From positions 1 through 64,000 of the IMG/VR virus record IMGVR_UViG_3300045282_000227: a stretch of 64,000 nucleotides of DNA. One strand, written 5' to 3'. Below, in pieces: positions 29,048 to 38,230 of the stretch; the stretch's first letter is position 1, and every line of letters starts with the position of its first letter. The notes below the pieces were generated by a model. It saw only the letters and a list, made by a program, of their open reading frames with translations, did not search any database and had not been told where the DNA came from. The position numbers and the translations under genes were made by a program. The DNA is from a virus.

Positions 29048-29669
29048 TCTACCTGTTGTAACTGACGACTTCGACGGTCAATGTGCTGCGCTCGATGGAT
29101 CCATTCGAGCTGCTGCCATTGCGAATATGTTTTACTACGAAGCCCTCGCTCCGGTGTTCCTCCCTATCGAGATCATTCCCGATGTCGTCGCCAAACTGGT
29201 CAGACACTACACCCTTCGTGGCTTCAATGTCCACTATGATGGCATCCTCGGCAAACTGACGATAGCATGGGATCACCCCTCCATGAACATCGGCGAACTT
29301 GCCCAGATCAATCGCGCAATCCCGGCCATGGTCCCGAATCTCGGCATCAAGTTCAGAGCCGGTCTCCTCTATCTCTGCATGACAAACAATACCGATCTAC
29401 GTGATCACTCTGATGTGACGATGCAGCGCGAGTTGGATGCAGGTATCAAGGCAGCTGCCGCTCTTGGCAACACTGATCTCGAGTTTGGTTTCCCAGACGT
29501 TCCGGCTCCGGTCGTTCAGCGTCTCTTTGCCGCTACATTCCAGAAGTTGCAGGACAAGGGCTTCATGGTTCTCTTCGACGTCAACTCGAACATGTTCATT
29601 GCACGCTGGGGCAATACATTATCTCTATCGATGTTGGATGGTTCAACCGCAAGTGTAGTGATGGCCTGA
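29040..29669 (+). CDS. Protein of unknown function (209 aa)
   Basis: ATG 29040 overlaps the preceding stop by 8 bases. Two internally similar halves may exist: a helix-strand stretch with DVVAKLVRHYTLRGFNVHYDGILGKLTIAW and later APVVQRLFAATFQKLQDKGFMVLFDVNSNMFIARW. Each has a basic helix followed by G-F-x-V and a strand ending in W. It may be a duplicated domain. Located next to structural genes. Confidence 0.75.
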   Translation: MLDLPVVTDDFDGQCAALDGSIRAAAIANMFYYEALAPVFLPIEIIPDVVAKLVRHYTLRGFNVHYDGILGKLTIAWDHPSMNIGELAQINRAIPAMVPNLGIKFRAGLLYLCMTNNTDLRDHSDVTMQRELDAGIKAAAALGNTDLEFGFPDVPAPVVQRLFAATFQKLQDKGFMVLFDVNSNMFIARWGNTLSLSMLDGSTASVVMA

Positions 29670-29675
29670 TACGAC

Positions 29676-30353
29676 ATGGGATCACTTGTCATTGGTAGCC
29701 GTAAGCGCCGAGTGCCTGGCCTAGAAATCGACTACAGCCAGAACCGTTCGAACTCTGGTTACGTTCCGCTACAACCAAATCCAGGTGATCCGGTCACCAC
29801 GATTCCTGTTACTGGTGTCGGTGACATGTACAAGGCGATCTATGACCAAAACAACAACAATGTCGTCGACAATGTAGACGCGGTTGGTATTCCACAAGTC
29901 ACTGGCTTGCAGCAAGTCCTAATCGATCTCGAGAATCAGATCGGCTCTGGCTCGCCAGGAACCGGAACACCGAACATCATCACAATCTTGAACTCGGGCA
30001 CCGACTCGTTCATCCCAGGTCGTCCAGTCTGCAAGCTCCAGGATGGCACCGTCATGATCGGTAGTGCTCTCGAGCCATACCAGAGAGTCATCGGTCTAGC
30101 TGTCGAGGATACATTACCTGGCCAGATGTTGAAGGTTCAGGTCTCAGGCATCATGTCATTGACTGTGAGTCAATGGGAGAACGTAACGAACATTTTCGGC
30201 GGTCTACAGGCGGGCCCACTCTACTACGTGAGCGCCGCATCGTGGATCACTCCAGTCGTAACAACCAACAGACCAGAATGGTTGATTAAGGTAGGGCAGG
30301 GAATAAATACAACTGACCTCCTGATAGATCTCGACTTGTCTGTCAAATTGTGA
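29676..30353 (+). CDS. Structural protein, fibre-associated (225 aa)
   Basis: A Gly/Asn/Pro-rich virion-type protein. The N-terminal part is disordered (VPLQPNPGDPVTTIPVTGVG), and the C-terminal 120 residues (KLQDGTVMIGS...VQVSGIMSL...GPLYYVSAASWITP) resemble small fibre or head-decoration domains with beta structure; the fibre at 30380 ends with a similar arrangement (GIMVATTVQWD ... GARYFLS). Probably part of the distal tail fibre or an adhesin. Confidence 0.68.
   Translation: MGSLVIGSRKRRVPGLEIDYSQNRSNSGYVPLQPNPGDPVTTIPVTGVGDMYKAIYDQNNNNVVDNVDAVGIPQVTGLQQVLIDLENQIGSGSPGTGTPNIITILNSGTDSFIPGRPVCKLQDGTVMIGSALEPYQRVIGLAVEDTLPGQMLKVQVSGIMSLTVSQWENVTNIFGGLQAGPLYYVSAASWITPVVTTNRPEWLIKVGQGINTTDLLIDLDLSVKL
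30302..30309 (+). promoter_or_regulatory. Late promoter core AATAAATA
   Basis: Within the 3' end of the preceding gene, 70 bases before the fibre ATG at 30380. Confidence 0.4.
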
Positions 30354-30379
30354 ACCAAATCATCTAAAGAGAAGCTAAT

Positions 30380-32128
30380 ATGGCCGACAAGAAACCCATT
30401 TATGTAGATGCCTCTGGTAATCTCGTAGTAATGCAGTCCGGCGACACCCTTGGCATTGCCAACGGTGGTACTGGCGCAACTACAGCAGCCGCTGCTCGAA
30501 CCGGTCTCGGTTTGGCAATTGGTACAGACGTCCTCGCATACAGCCTTGACCTGACCAACCTCACGGCACTGAATACCACCACTGGTATTCCGGCTCGAAC
30601 AGGTACGAACACATGGTCAATGCGCACCATCACTGGTAGCACCCGTGTCTCGGTCACCAACGGTGGCGGTGTTGCAGGTAACCCGACCCTCGACTTGAGC
30701 ACATACTCAGACGGTGGCGGTGGTTCATTCCTCAAATTCACTCGTGACTCACAAGGTCTGATCTCTGGTACGACAGCCGTCGTCCAAGGTGACATCACTA
30801 CCTTGGTCAACTCGGTCTATGCACCGATCGCATCTCCGACGTTCACTGGTACGGTCACATTGCCGACTCAGACCCCATCTGCTGCTCTTGAAGCCGCATC
30901 CAAGGGTTACGTCGACGCAATGGTTGCTGGTCAGCGCGTCAAGGACGCCGTCCGAGTAGCAACCACAGCAACCGGTACCCTGTCAACAGCATACGAGAAC
31001 GGTGACACCGTCGACGGCGTTGTCTTGGCAACCGGCGACCGCATCTTGATCAAGAACCAGACAACTGGTTCTGAAAACGGTGTTTACATTGTCGCGGCTT
31101 CTGGTACTCCGACCCGTGCAACGGACTTCGACGGTAACAGCTCGACAGGTGAAGTGGTCGGTGGTGCAACATTCTGGGTCAATGAAGGTACAACCAACGG
31201 TGACACCGCTTGGACATTGACGAATGACGGCACAATCACTGTCAACACAACCTCTTTGACCTTCACCCAGTCTTCTGGCTTGGGTCAGGTCACTGCATCG
31301 GCTCCGTTGAGCAAGTCTGGTAACGTACTCAGCGCGACCCTCTCTGCTCGTATCGTCAACACCGCGAACGCCTTCGACTTGGCTTCTGGTATCGCAACCC
31401 CGGGTACCTACACCAAGGTCACGGTCGATACCTATGGTCGTGTAACTCTAGGCGCAACTGCTGTTCCATCTGATATCGGTGCACAGCCTGTCGACACTGG
31501 TTTGACCAACATCGCCGCCTTGACTGGTGCCGGTTACTTGGCATTCTCGGCTACCGACGTTGCGGTCATGCGTACCCTCACAGGCAGCGCACGAGTCACG
31601 GTCAGCAACGGTGACGGCACGACAGGTAACCCGGTATTCGACTTGGCATCTGGTGTCGTAACTCCAGGCACATACAACTCGGTCACGGTCGACACGTATG
31701 GTCGAGTCACTGCTGGTACATCGTCTGCATCGACATACTTGGCAGACAACTTCACCAACAACAATGCTGGTACGATCGTCATCGGTCGAGCTGTCTATGC
31801 AACTGGTACGACAGACAAGGTCGACCTCGCAAACGCCAACGCATCGGGTACCAAGGACGTCATTGGCTTGGTCCAGGCGACAAGCATCGCATCGTCTGCA
31901 TCGGGTTCGATCGCAGTCGACGGTATCATGGTCGCAACTACCGTCCAGTGGGACGTTGTCACTGGTCAGTCAGGTGGTTTGACTCCAGGCGCTCGTTACT
32001 TCTTGTCGAACTCAACGGCAGGTGCATTGACAACCACAGCACCGTCAACAGGTTACTTGTGTGACGTTGGTGTGGCAATGAGCACAACCAAGATGAAGCT
32101 CCGTTTCGGTCTACCGGTTCAGTTGTAA
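30380..32128 (+). CDS. Tail fibre protein with VTVDTYGRVT repeats (582 aa)
   Basis: A long beta-rich, Gly/Thr/Ser-rich protein. The N-terminus has the ANGGTGATTAAAARTGLG motif common to phage fibres. The protein repeats TPGTYTKVTVDTYGRVT twice (about residues 346 and 433), and GSARVTVSNGDGTTGNPVFDL twice. The C-terminus resembles that of the previous gene. It likely forms a trimeric fibre shaft. ATG 30380 follows AAAGAGAAGCTAAT. The repeat also occurs in the small gene at 41371. Confidence 0.85.
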   Translation: MADKKPIYVDASGNLVVMQSGDTLGIANGGTGATTAAAARTGLGLAIGTDVLAYSLDLTNLTALNTTTGIPARTGTNTWSMRTITGSTRVSVTNGGGVAGNPTLDLSTYSDGGGGSFLKFTRDSQGLISGTTAVVQGDITTLVNSVYAPIASPTFTGTVTLPTQTPSAALEAASKGYVDAMVAGQRVKDAVRVATTATGTLSTAYENGDTVDGVVLATGDRILIKNQTTGSENGVYIVAASGTPTRATDFDGNSSTGEVVGGATFWVNEGTTNGDTAWTLTNDGTITVNTTSLTFTQSSGLGQVTASAPLSKSGNVLSATLSARIVNTANAFDLASGIATPGTYTKVTVDTYGRVTLGATAVPSDIGAQPVDTGLTNIAALTGAGYLAFSATDVAVMRTLTGSARVTVSNGDGTTGNPVFDLASGVVTPGTYNSVTVDTYGRVTAGTSSASTYLADNFTNNNAGTIVIGRAVYATGTTDKVDLANANASGTKDVIGLVQATSIASSASGSIAVDGIMVATTVQWDVVTGQSGGLTPGARYFLSNSTAGALTTTAPSTGYLCDVGVAMSTTKMKLRFGLPVQL

Positions 32129-32150
32129 TATTCTTCCTTAGGGATTTAAC

Positions 32151-35100
32151 ATGGCTCTACGTAAACCTGTAGTCATCTCTGGCTCACCTCCCTATGTAGG
32201 CAATATTCAATCAGGCGACTCAATTGATCCCGTCTGGTTGAATCCACCAACAGGTACCGGCTTTGAGCATGTCACTGCCGGCGTTCGTGACTCTGCCGCA
32301 TATGATCTATTCGGATCAGCCAATACCTGGACTGGTTCTGTCAATGACTTCCACATCGTCACGGGTACATTCTTCGGCGTAGGTGCATACAACCTCGTCG
32401 CAGCCTATAACTCAGAAACTACAACCAACGGCGTCGGTGCATTCGGCGCCTCTATGTTCCGTGAAGTCACGGCTATTGGTACAGGTTGGACAGCAGCCGC
32501 CACCTATAATTCTTTCTATAGCAACCCCTCTGTCACAGGCACAGGTTCTAATCCATTAGTTGGATCCTTGAACGCTTTCGTGGCCGCTGGCGCGACCATT
32601 GCAGTTGGTTCTACCATCCCAGAACAGGATGGTTTCAAAGTTGCAGCCGGTGTCACCAATGGTACTCTGAACTATGGTTTCCGTGGACTACTAGCGGCCG
32701 ATCCGGGTTCGCCGACATCATACACGGCTAGAACAATCACCAACGTCGCAGTCACTTCAAACGTCGTCACTGTCACGACATCAGCTGCTCACGGATTCAC
32801 GGTTGGTCAGATTGTCACGGTTGGTGCCAACACGAACGTATCGATCAATGGTTCGGCTATCGTCATTGCGTCGACCCCATTGACAACAACCTTCACGTAT
32901 GCCCGTACGATGGGCAACATCACTTCTGGCGCAGACACTGGTACGGTTACACCGAATCAGCGCTGGAACCTGTACATGGATGGCGCGGCTCGAAACTATA
33001 TCTCGACTGTCTTGATTGGTTCGACGACTGACTCTCTAAGTGGTGCCAAACTCCAGGTCAACGGGACCAGTGAATTCAACGGCAACGTCTCGATATCATC
33101 TACGACGAACTACTTCAGAACCTATGGTGGCGGTGCAAGCCTCATGGGATACAAGGCCGGCGCAGACTCTGGCTTCACTGCATCGGTTGGTTTCTTCACT
33201 GGTGATCCAGGTACAGCTGCCAACCAGCGTTGGGCGATTGCTAAATCAGCTGCCACAGAAACAGGTTCCAACGTCGGTTCGAATCTTGAAATCTATGGTT
33301 ACAGTGACACGGGTTCATTCCTGGGTACATGGCTCAGCCTCGGCCGTTCGACAGGTAACATTGGTCTAGGTGGTTCTGCTTCGGCATCAATAGCATGCTA
33401 TCTACAAGGATCGGCATCTGGTGGCACGGCATTGACAGGTTACCGCAACGTCCAGGCGGTACAGTCCGACGTCACTACACAGTATGTCAGCTACCACAGC
33501 ATGCTGAATACGCTGGCCTCGCCGTTCGTGCTTGGTGCCTACTATCACTACTTGACGGCTGTCAACCTCCGCGGTCAGGCTTCTATCGTCACCAACCACT
33601 ATGGATTCATCACCCATGCAATGGCGGAAGGTACGAACAACTATGGCTACATGGGTCAGGTAGTTGTCGAGCCAGGTTCACCGACCACCTTTGCCAACAA
33701 GACGATCAGCAACGTAGCCGTCACTTCAAACGTCGTTACCATCACAACTTCAACGGCCCACGGTTACACGGTCGGTCAGGTTGTAACAGTGAACTGCGGA
33801 ACCAACACACAGTTGAATGGCTCCGGCATCACCATTGCATCGACTCCGTTGACGACCACTTTCACGTATGCATTGACAACAGCGAACGTCACTTCTGTGG
33901 CCGACACAGGCACAGTGACACCTAACCGTCGTTGGAACCTGTATATGAACGGTACGGCCAACAACTACTTGAATGGTAGGTTGTTGCTAGGTAGCAACAC
34001 AGACGATGGTACCAACCAGCTACAGGTAACTGGCACATCGACCTTCACAGGACAGATCACGTCGACACTGGCGATAGGTACAGCCCCGTTCGCCGTGACG
34101 TCGACGACCAAGGTCACCAACCTCAACTCTGATTATCTCCAAGGTTTGCAGCTTGGACAGAGCGGCACGGCAATCCCACAGCTCAACTTATCAAATCAGT
34201 GGGGTGCTACTCAGAGATTCAATGCCACAATTTCTGTGGGTGCTGCACCGTCTCTAGACAAATCCTTCTGGTCAAGCTATGCAACCTATGGTGGCGTAGG
34301 CACCACCTATGGTATATCGATGGAAGACGTGGCAGCGTCGGCCAACACTACCGCATATATCAACTTCAGAGCAATGGGCACAACATCTGCCAATGCTTTC
34401 ACCATGGTGAACTACTATGGTTTTCAGTGTGCAACGATTACCAAGGGTGCTGGTTCGACCATCACCAATCACAATGGTTTCTATGCAGCTGACCAAACAG
34501 ACGCGACCAACGTCTATGGCTTCTATGGTAACGTAGCTTCTGGTTCGACCAAGCGTAACCTATACATGGTTGGTACGGCCATCAACCACTTGGCCGGCGC
34601 GTTGATGATCGGTTCGAACACCGATGACACAGTAAGTAAGCTCCAGGTCACAGGTGACACCAAGCTAACTGGTAAGCTAGGTCTGACGGATTTGATGACC
34701 TTTGCAACAGGTACGACGTCGTTGGCAGCATACAATGTCCCAGCTGGTACCTTGAAGACCACGCCGGTCGCGGGTGACAATGAATTTGATGGTGTCAACT
34801 TCTATGCAACCATTGACACGACCAGCAAGCGCGGTTGCATTCCGGTCGAACAGTACTTCCATCTCACGGCCGACGGCTCGAACATCACGACAACGATTGC
34901 CAACTTCTTCGGCACCACCTCGAACATCTCATTAGTGGCCAGCGCCTACTATGACATTGAAATGATGCTGGTCTTCACCAAGACGACCACAGAAGCTCTG
35001 ACCATCACACTCACGAATTCTGCAGCGCCGACCTCCCAGAACATCTATTGGGAAGAAAGCCCAGCATCTGGTTTGGTCGCACCACCGGGTACGGCTACGG

Positions 35101-35333
35101 CATTGACGGGCTTTGTACGCAACGACGCAACAGCAGCCAAGGCAATCGTCACGGCGTCGTTGACAACTGCCACAGACCATTACATCTACATCAGGATTCA
35201 ACTCAAGAACGGTACGGGTACGTCCTTGAAGATCCAGGCAACCAATCCGGCAGGTAGCATCACGCCACGCCTTGGTTCGTTCTGGCGTTGCCGTCGCATG
35301 AGCCCAAACAACGTGGGTACATTCGCAGCATAA
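32151..35333 (+). CDS. Large tail fibre protein with internal duplication (1060 aa)
   Basis: Gly/Thr/Asn-rich, beta-sheet fibre protein. A block of about 80 residues occurs twice (about 195-285 and 515-605): TITNVAVTSNVVTVTTS, AHGFTVGQIVTV, ASTPLTTTFTYA, then RWNLYM(D/N)G. Further RNLYM(V/N)G and LQVNGT/LQVTGT segments mark other shaft repeats. The final 200 residues, with no repeats, may be the receptor-binding tip. ATG 32151 follows TTAGGGATTTAAC. No chaperone gene is evident next to it. Confidence 0.87.
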   Translation: MALRKPVVISGSPPYVGNIQSGDSIDPVWLNPPTGTGFEHVTAGVRDSAAYDLFGSANTWTGSVNDFHIVTGTFFGVGAYNLVAAYNSETTTNGVGAFGASMFREVTAIGTGWTAAATYNSFYSNPSVTGTGSNPLVGSLNAFVAAGATIAVGSTIPEQDGFKVAAGVTNGTLNYGFRGLLAADPGSPTSYTARTITNVAVTSNVVTVTTSAAHGFTVGQIVTVGANTNVSINGSAIVIASTPLTTTFTYARTMGNITSGADTGTVTPNQRWNLYMDGAARNYISTVLIGSTTDSLSGAKLQVNGTSEFNGNVSISSTTNYFRTYGGGASLMGYKAGADSGFTASVGFFTGDPGTAANQRWAIAKSAATETGSNVGSNLEIYGYSDTGSFLGTWLSLGRSTGNIGLGGSASASIACYLQGSASGGTALTGYRNVQAVQSDVTTQYVSYHSMLNTLASPFVLGAYYHYLTAVNLRGQASIVTNHYGFITHAMAEGTNNYGYMGQVVVEPGSPTTFANKTISNVAVTSNVVTITTSTAHGYTVGQVVTVNCGTNTQLNGSGITIASTPLTTTFTYALTTANVTSVADTGTVTPNRRWNLYMNGTANNYLNGRLLLGSNTDDGTNQLQVTGTSTFTGQITSTLAIGTAPFAVTSTTKVTNLNSDYLQGLQLGQSGTAIPQLNLSNQWGATQRFNATISVGAAPSLDKSFWSSYATYGGVGTTYGISMEDVAASANTTAYINFRAMGTTSANAFTMVNYYGFQCATITKGAGSTITNHNGFYAADQTDATNVYGFYGNVASGSTKRNLYMVGTAINHLAGALMIGSNTDDTVSKLQVTGDTKLTGKLGLTDLMTFATGTTSLAAYNVPAGTLKTTPVAGDNEFDGVNFYATIDTTSKRGCIPVEQYFHLTADGSNITTTIANFFGTTSNISLVASAYYDIEMMLVFTKTTTEALTITLTNSAAPTSQNIYWEESPASGLVAPPGTATALTGFVRNDATAAKAIVTASLTTATDHYIYIRIQLKNGTGTSLKIQATNPAGSITPRLGSFWRCRRMSPNNVGTFAA

Positions 35334-35356
35334 GATATACAATATGTCAGAAGTCT

Positions 35357-35386
35357 TTGACTTCCGTGTTCGAAATCCGTTATACT
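35357..35386 (+). promoter_or_regulatory. Sigma70-like promoter TTGACT-18-TATACT
   Basis: -35 at 35357-35362 and -10 at 35381-35386 between the fibre and lysis genes. It points to 35429. Confidence 0.6.
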
Positions 35387-35428
35387 CTGATTTATAAAGA
35401 AGTACCACCAACCAAAGAGGCTCTATCA

Positions 35429-35644
35429 ATGAACCAACCAGTGAACCAACCTACGAACCAAGACATCGTCGCCTTGACCATGCCGATCCAACTCGTGAAT
35501 GCGATTCTCCAGTACCTCGGCACCAAGCCGTATCTGGAAGTCCGTGGTCTGGTTGACGCCGTTCAAGCCGAAGGTCAGCCGCACTTCAAGGAACCGCCGC
35601 AGGCAGCACCGGCCGTCGTTCCAGCAGCCGAGCCTTCAACGTGA
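35429..35644 (+). CDS. Small protein, QPxNQ start and Pro/Ala tail (71 aa)
   Basis: ATG 35429 after CCAAAGAGGCTCTATCA. The middle IVALTMPIQLVNAILQYLG is helix-rich and recurs in small phage proteins of unknown function with ...YLGTKPYLEVRGLVDAVQ. The end is Pro/Ala-rich. Overlaps the endolysin start by four bases. Confidence 0.75.
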   Translation: MNQPVNQPTNQDIVALTMPIQLVNAILQYLGTKPYLEVRGLVDAVQAEGQPHFKEPPQAAPAVVPAAEPST

Positions 35645-36150
35645 AGGCCCTTCTGGTTTTCCTCCTTTGCTTCTCGATGCAATGTCAAGCAGTGGAGGAA
35701 GATTGGATACCGATTCCCTCGCCATATTTTCCAGCAGCAACACAAGAAGTCCAGACACCGGACGTTGATCTACAAGAACAACTCTGTCTACAAAAGAACA
35801 TCTACTACGAGGCACGTGGCGAAGGTGTAGAGGGAATGAAGGCCGTGGCGGCGGTCGTGATGAATCGAACCAAGAGCGGCCGCTTTCCAGACACAGCGTG
35901 CGGAGTGGTGTATCAGAAGTACAAGAAGACCTGCCAGTTCTCTTGGGTCTGTCATCCGCAGAAAGTCAAGATGGTTCCGACACTCTGGGACGAGGCAGGA
36001 GAGATAGCCCGAGATGCACTTTCGGGACAATTGATTCACCGAGTCGGCGCGGCGATGTTCTTCCACAATCGTCACATCAGACCAAGATGGGCAAGTCAAA
36101 TGACCAGAGTCGCTACAATCTCTGGTCATATCTTCTATAGGTATCGATAG
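35641..36150 (+). CDS. Exported SleB-type cell wall hydrolase (endolysin)
   Basis: 169 aa, GTG start overlapping the previous stop. A signal peptide (MKALLVFLLCFSMQCQAV) is followed by an SleB/Hydrolase_2 domain: NIYYEARGEGVEGMKAVAAVV and MNRTKSGRFPDTACGVVYQ, with the catalytic Glu in YYEARGE. This family cuts peptidoglycan. It is probably exported by the Sec system rather than held for a holin, and is the only wall enzyme in the window besides gp25. Its host-independent signal peptide suggests a secreted or SAR-type endolysin. Confidence 0.88.
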   Translation: MKALLVFLLCFSMQCQAVEEDWIPIPSPYFPAATQEVQTPDVDLQEQLCLQKNIYYEARGEGVEGMKAVAAVVMNRTKSGRFPDTACGVVYQKYKKTCQFSWVCHPQKVKMVPTLWDEAGEIARDALSGQLIHRVGAAMFFHNRHIRPRWASQMTRVATISGHIFYRYR

Positions 36151-36154
36151 TCAA

Positions 36155-36391
36155 ATGGAGATCGCAGCCATGAAGTTCGGTGTCGTTCATTACATGAAGG
36201 ATCTCGAAGAAGAGTTTGCAGTTTTCTTGATTGACAAGACATGGACGTCTGGTCCGGTGGTACGCAACGAATATGGTGAACCCGTGATGAAGTTCACCGG
36301 CACTCGATTGACGGCGCTCGAGAAGATGGCCCGTCCAGGAACCTTCCATGTCTTCTTGAATTCAATCGACAATCTTCGAGAATCCGCTTGA
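36155..36391 (+). CDS. Small protein of unknown function (78 aa)
   Basis: Beta-rich (KFGVVHYMKDLEEEFAVFLIDKTW) with a C-terminal helix. ATG 36155 or ATG 36170. Not recognised. Its TGA stop lies in the -35 box of the next promoter. Confidence 0.72.
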   Translation: MEIAAMKFGVVHYMKDLEEEFAVFLIDKTWTSGPVVRNEYGEPVMKFTGTRLTALEKMARPGTFHVFLNSIDNLRESA

Positions 36392-36416
36392 CATTTGGTG
36401 AGTTTTAATACATAAT
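36388..36416 (+). promoter_or_regulatory. Sigma70-like promoter TTGACA-17-CATAAT
   Basis: -35 at 36388-36393, -10 at 36411-36416. It drives the RNA ligase 1 gene. Confidence 0.68.
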
Positions 36417-36442
36417 CGTTCTACCAAATAACGGATTCTACC

Positions 36443-37570
36443 ATGTACAAGTTAGCCCAGTTCCGCGAAGCTCTCAAGGATATCAAGGAAGTTCGGCTCG
36501 CGGAAGAAGTCGTAAATGGTCGTAGCTTTACCATCGTCTCGTACATGGTATCGAACGACGACATCTGGAAGATCCGCGAGGGTCTCGAATCCCGCGGTAC
36601 GACCTTCGACACCGAAACCGGCGAAGTCGTTTCGTTGCCGTTCGAGAAATTCTTCAACGTCGGCGAAAAGGCCCAGACTCAGCCGCACATGGTCCAGGAA
36701 GACATGTACGACGGCTTCTATGTCGCAGAGAAGCGCGACGGCTCGATGATCACTCCAGTGGTTGTCGACGGTGATGTCTTCCTCAAGACCAAGAAATCAT
36801 TCACTTCGGACGTTGCTAAGCAAGCACAGGCGGCGATGCCGGAGAACGTCGAGAACTTCTGCCATCTCATGTGGCAGTTGGGCATCTGCCCGATATTCGA
36901 GTTCACTTGCCCAGACAACAAGGTCGTTCTTGACTACGGCTCCGAGCCGAAGTTCGTCCTACTCGCGGCGCGCTTCTTGAACAACGGCGTCTATGCAAGT
37001 CGCGATTGGCTTGAGAGCCAGGCATTCTTCCATGAACTCGAGTTGGTTCCGTTGAATGACTTCGAGAACCTCCAGAGCATCTTCGAGCACGCTGCCCTTG
37101 TCGAGGGTGTCGAGGGTTGGGTGATCTACACCACCCGAAGCCGCTACAAGGTCAAGACCCAATGGTACATCGACCGTCACGGCCTGATCGATATCCGTGA
37201 GCGTGACATTGCCGAAATGGCGCTCGACGACAAGCTCGACGACCTGAAGTCCAACATCGCCCAGATCGGTGGTGACATCGAACGTGTCTGTACTATCGAA
37301 CACGAAGTCTCGGACGCTGTCTGGCAGCTTTCACAGGAAGCTCGAACCCTTGCCAATGAAGCGATGTGTCTTCCAGTGGGTCGTGAACGTGCGGCTTTCA
37401 TCAAGGCACGTGCTGGCGAACTCGAGAAGCTCGTATTCAAGCTCTGCTCGCATGGTCCGAATTATGACCTCGACGATCTCTTGAAGAACATCTACCGCCG
37501 GAACTACCTGAAGTCGTGGTCGTTGCGTTCGGTCGGCAACCCAAATTTCAGTCCCTCTGAGGAAGATTAA
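36443..37570 (+). CDS. rnlA: RNA ligase 1 (T4 gp63/RnlA type)
   Basis: 375 aa, one residue more than T4 Rnl1. Motif I AEKRDGSMI carries the adenylated Lys at residue 97 (T4: Lys99). Then KTKKSFTSD (motif Ia/III), PIFEFTCPDNKVVLDYG, EGVEGWVIYT (motif IV) and YKVKTQWYI (motif V). It rejoins tRNA anticodon loops healed by Pnk (16076), countering anticodon nucleases such as PrrC. The C-terminal tRNA-binding part is about as long as in T4. Confidence 0.93.
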   Translation: MYKLAQFREALKDIKEVRLAEEVVNGRSFTIVSYMVSNDDIWKIREGLESRGTTFDTETGEVVSLPFEKFFNVGEKAQTQPHMVQEDMYDGFYVAEKRDGSMITPVVVDGDVFLKTKKSFTSDVAKQAQAAMPENVENFCHLMWQLGICPIFEFTCPDNKVVLDYGSEPKFVLLAARFLNNGVYASRDWLESQAFFHELELVPLNDFENLQSIFEHAALVEGVEGWVIYTTRSRYKVKTQWYIDRHGLIDIRERDIAEMALDDKLDDLKSNIAQIGGDIERVCTIEHEVSDAVWQLSQEARTLANEAMCLPVGRERAAFIKARAGELEKLVFKLCSHGPNYDLDDLLKNIYRRNYLKSWSLRSVGNPNFSPSEED

Positions 37571-38025
37571 TGAAAGATAGAGCCATTGGTGTCTTCGCCG
37601 CCAGGAGTCTGGTCCCAGTGATGCTGGCGGCGATCGAGATCCTTGACAAGAACGCAAAGGAACTGTCACAGACATTCCTCGAGGCGGCCGAGGATCACTA
37701 TGACGAACGCGAGCATAAAGGTCGTTCGTGGTGGCAGTTCTGGGTTCCGAAGATCAAAGACTTCGTCCTGCGCGAAGAACTGAATCTCATGGAACCGCTG
37801 AAGAATTTCGATGCTCCAGACACAGACTTCGACGAAGACTACTATAATGCCTGGTACCAATTCCAGAATCTATACAATCGTGACATCGAAGGCTACAACG
37901 ATGCCGTGACAATCCTTGAGAGTATGACGGAAGGCGGTGCGGAGTTCATCCACATGTCAACCGAACTGTTCTACAAGTACTACAATCTGGTCAACCGTGA
38001 AGAGGAAGATGAAAATGCAGAGTGA
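37570..38025 (+). CDS. Acidic protein of unknown function (151 aa)
   Basis: ATG 37570 overlaps the ligase stop by one base (TAATG). Helical and acidic (FDAPDTDFDEDYYNAWYQFQ), with a Trp-rich centre (RSWWQFWVPKIKDF). Not recognised. Confidence 0.76.
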   Translation: MKDRAIGVFAARSLVPVMLAAIEILDKNAKELSQTFLEAAEDHYDEREHKGRSWWQFWVPKIKDFVLREELNLMEPLKNFDAPDTDFDEDYYNAWYQFQNLYNRDIEGYNDAVTILESMTEGGAEFIHMSTELFYKYYNLVNREEEDENAE

Positions 38026-38221
38026 ACCGAACACCGTCGAAGTCCCCGAAGAGCAGATCCCTTCGCCCGAACAGCAAGAGCGCATCAAGGCATTTCTTCG
38101 GCAGCTCGAAAAGAAATCACTGGTCAAGGCCCAGCGTCGCATCCATGCCTTGAAGAAGCAGAGGCGAGTTCGGGTTCGCAACAAGATCGCCCGTGCGTCT
38201 CGGAAAGCCAACCGCGTCTAA
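38015..38221 (+). CDS. Small highly basic protein (68 aa)
   Basis: ATG 38015 is 8 bases after GAGGA (ATG 38009 in frame is an alternative). The last 35 residues are Arg/Lys-rich (AQRRIHALKKQRRVRVRNK) and likely bind nucleic acid. N-terminal 25 residues are acidic. Not recognised; overlaps the previous gene by 11 bases. Confidence 0.74.
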   Translation: MQSEPNTVEVPEEQIPSPEQQERIKAFLRQLEKKSLVKAQRRIHALKKQRRVRVRNKIARASRKANRV

Positions 38222-38230
38222 GGAACTTCG

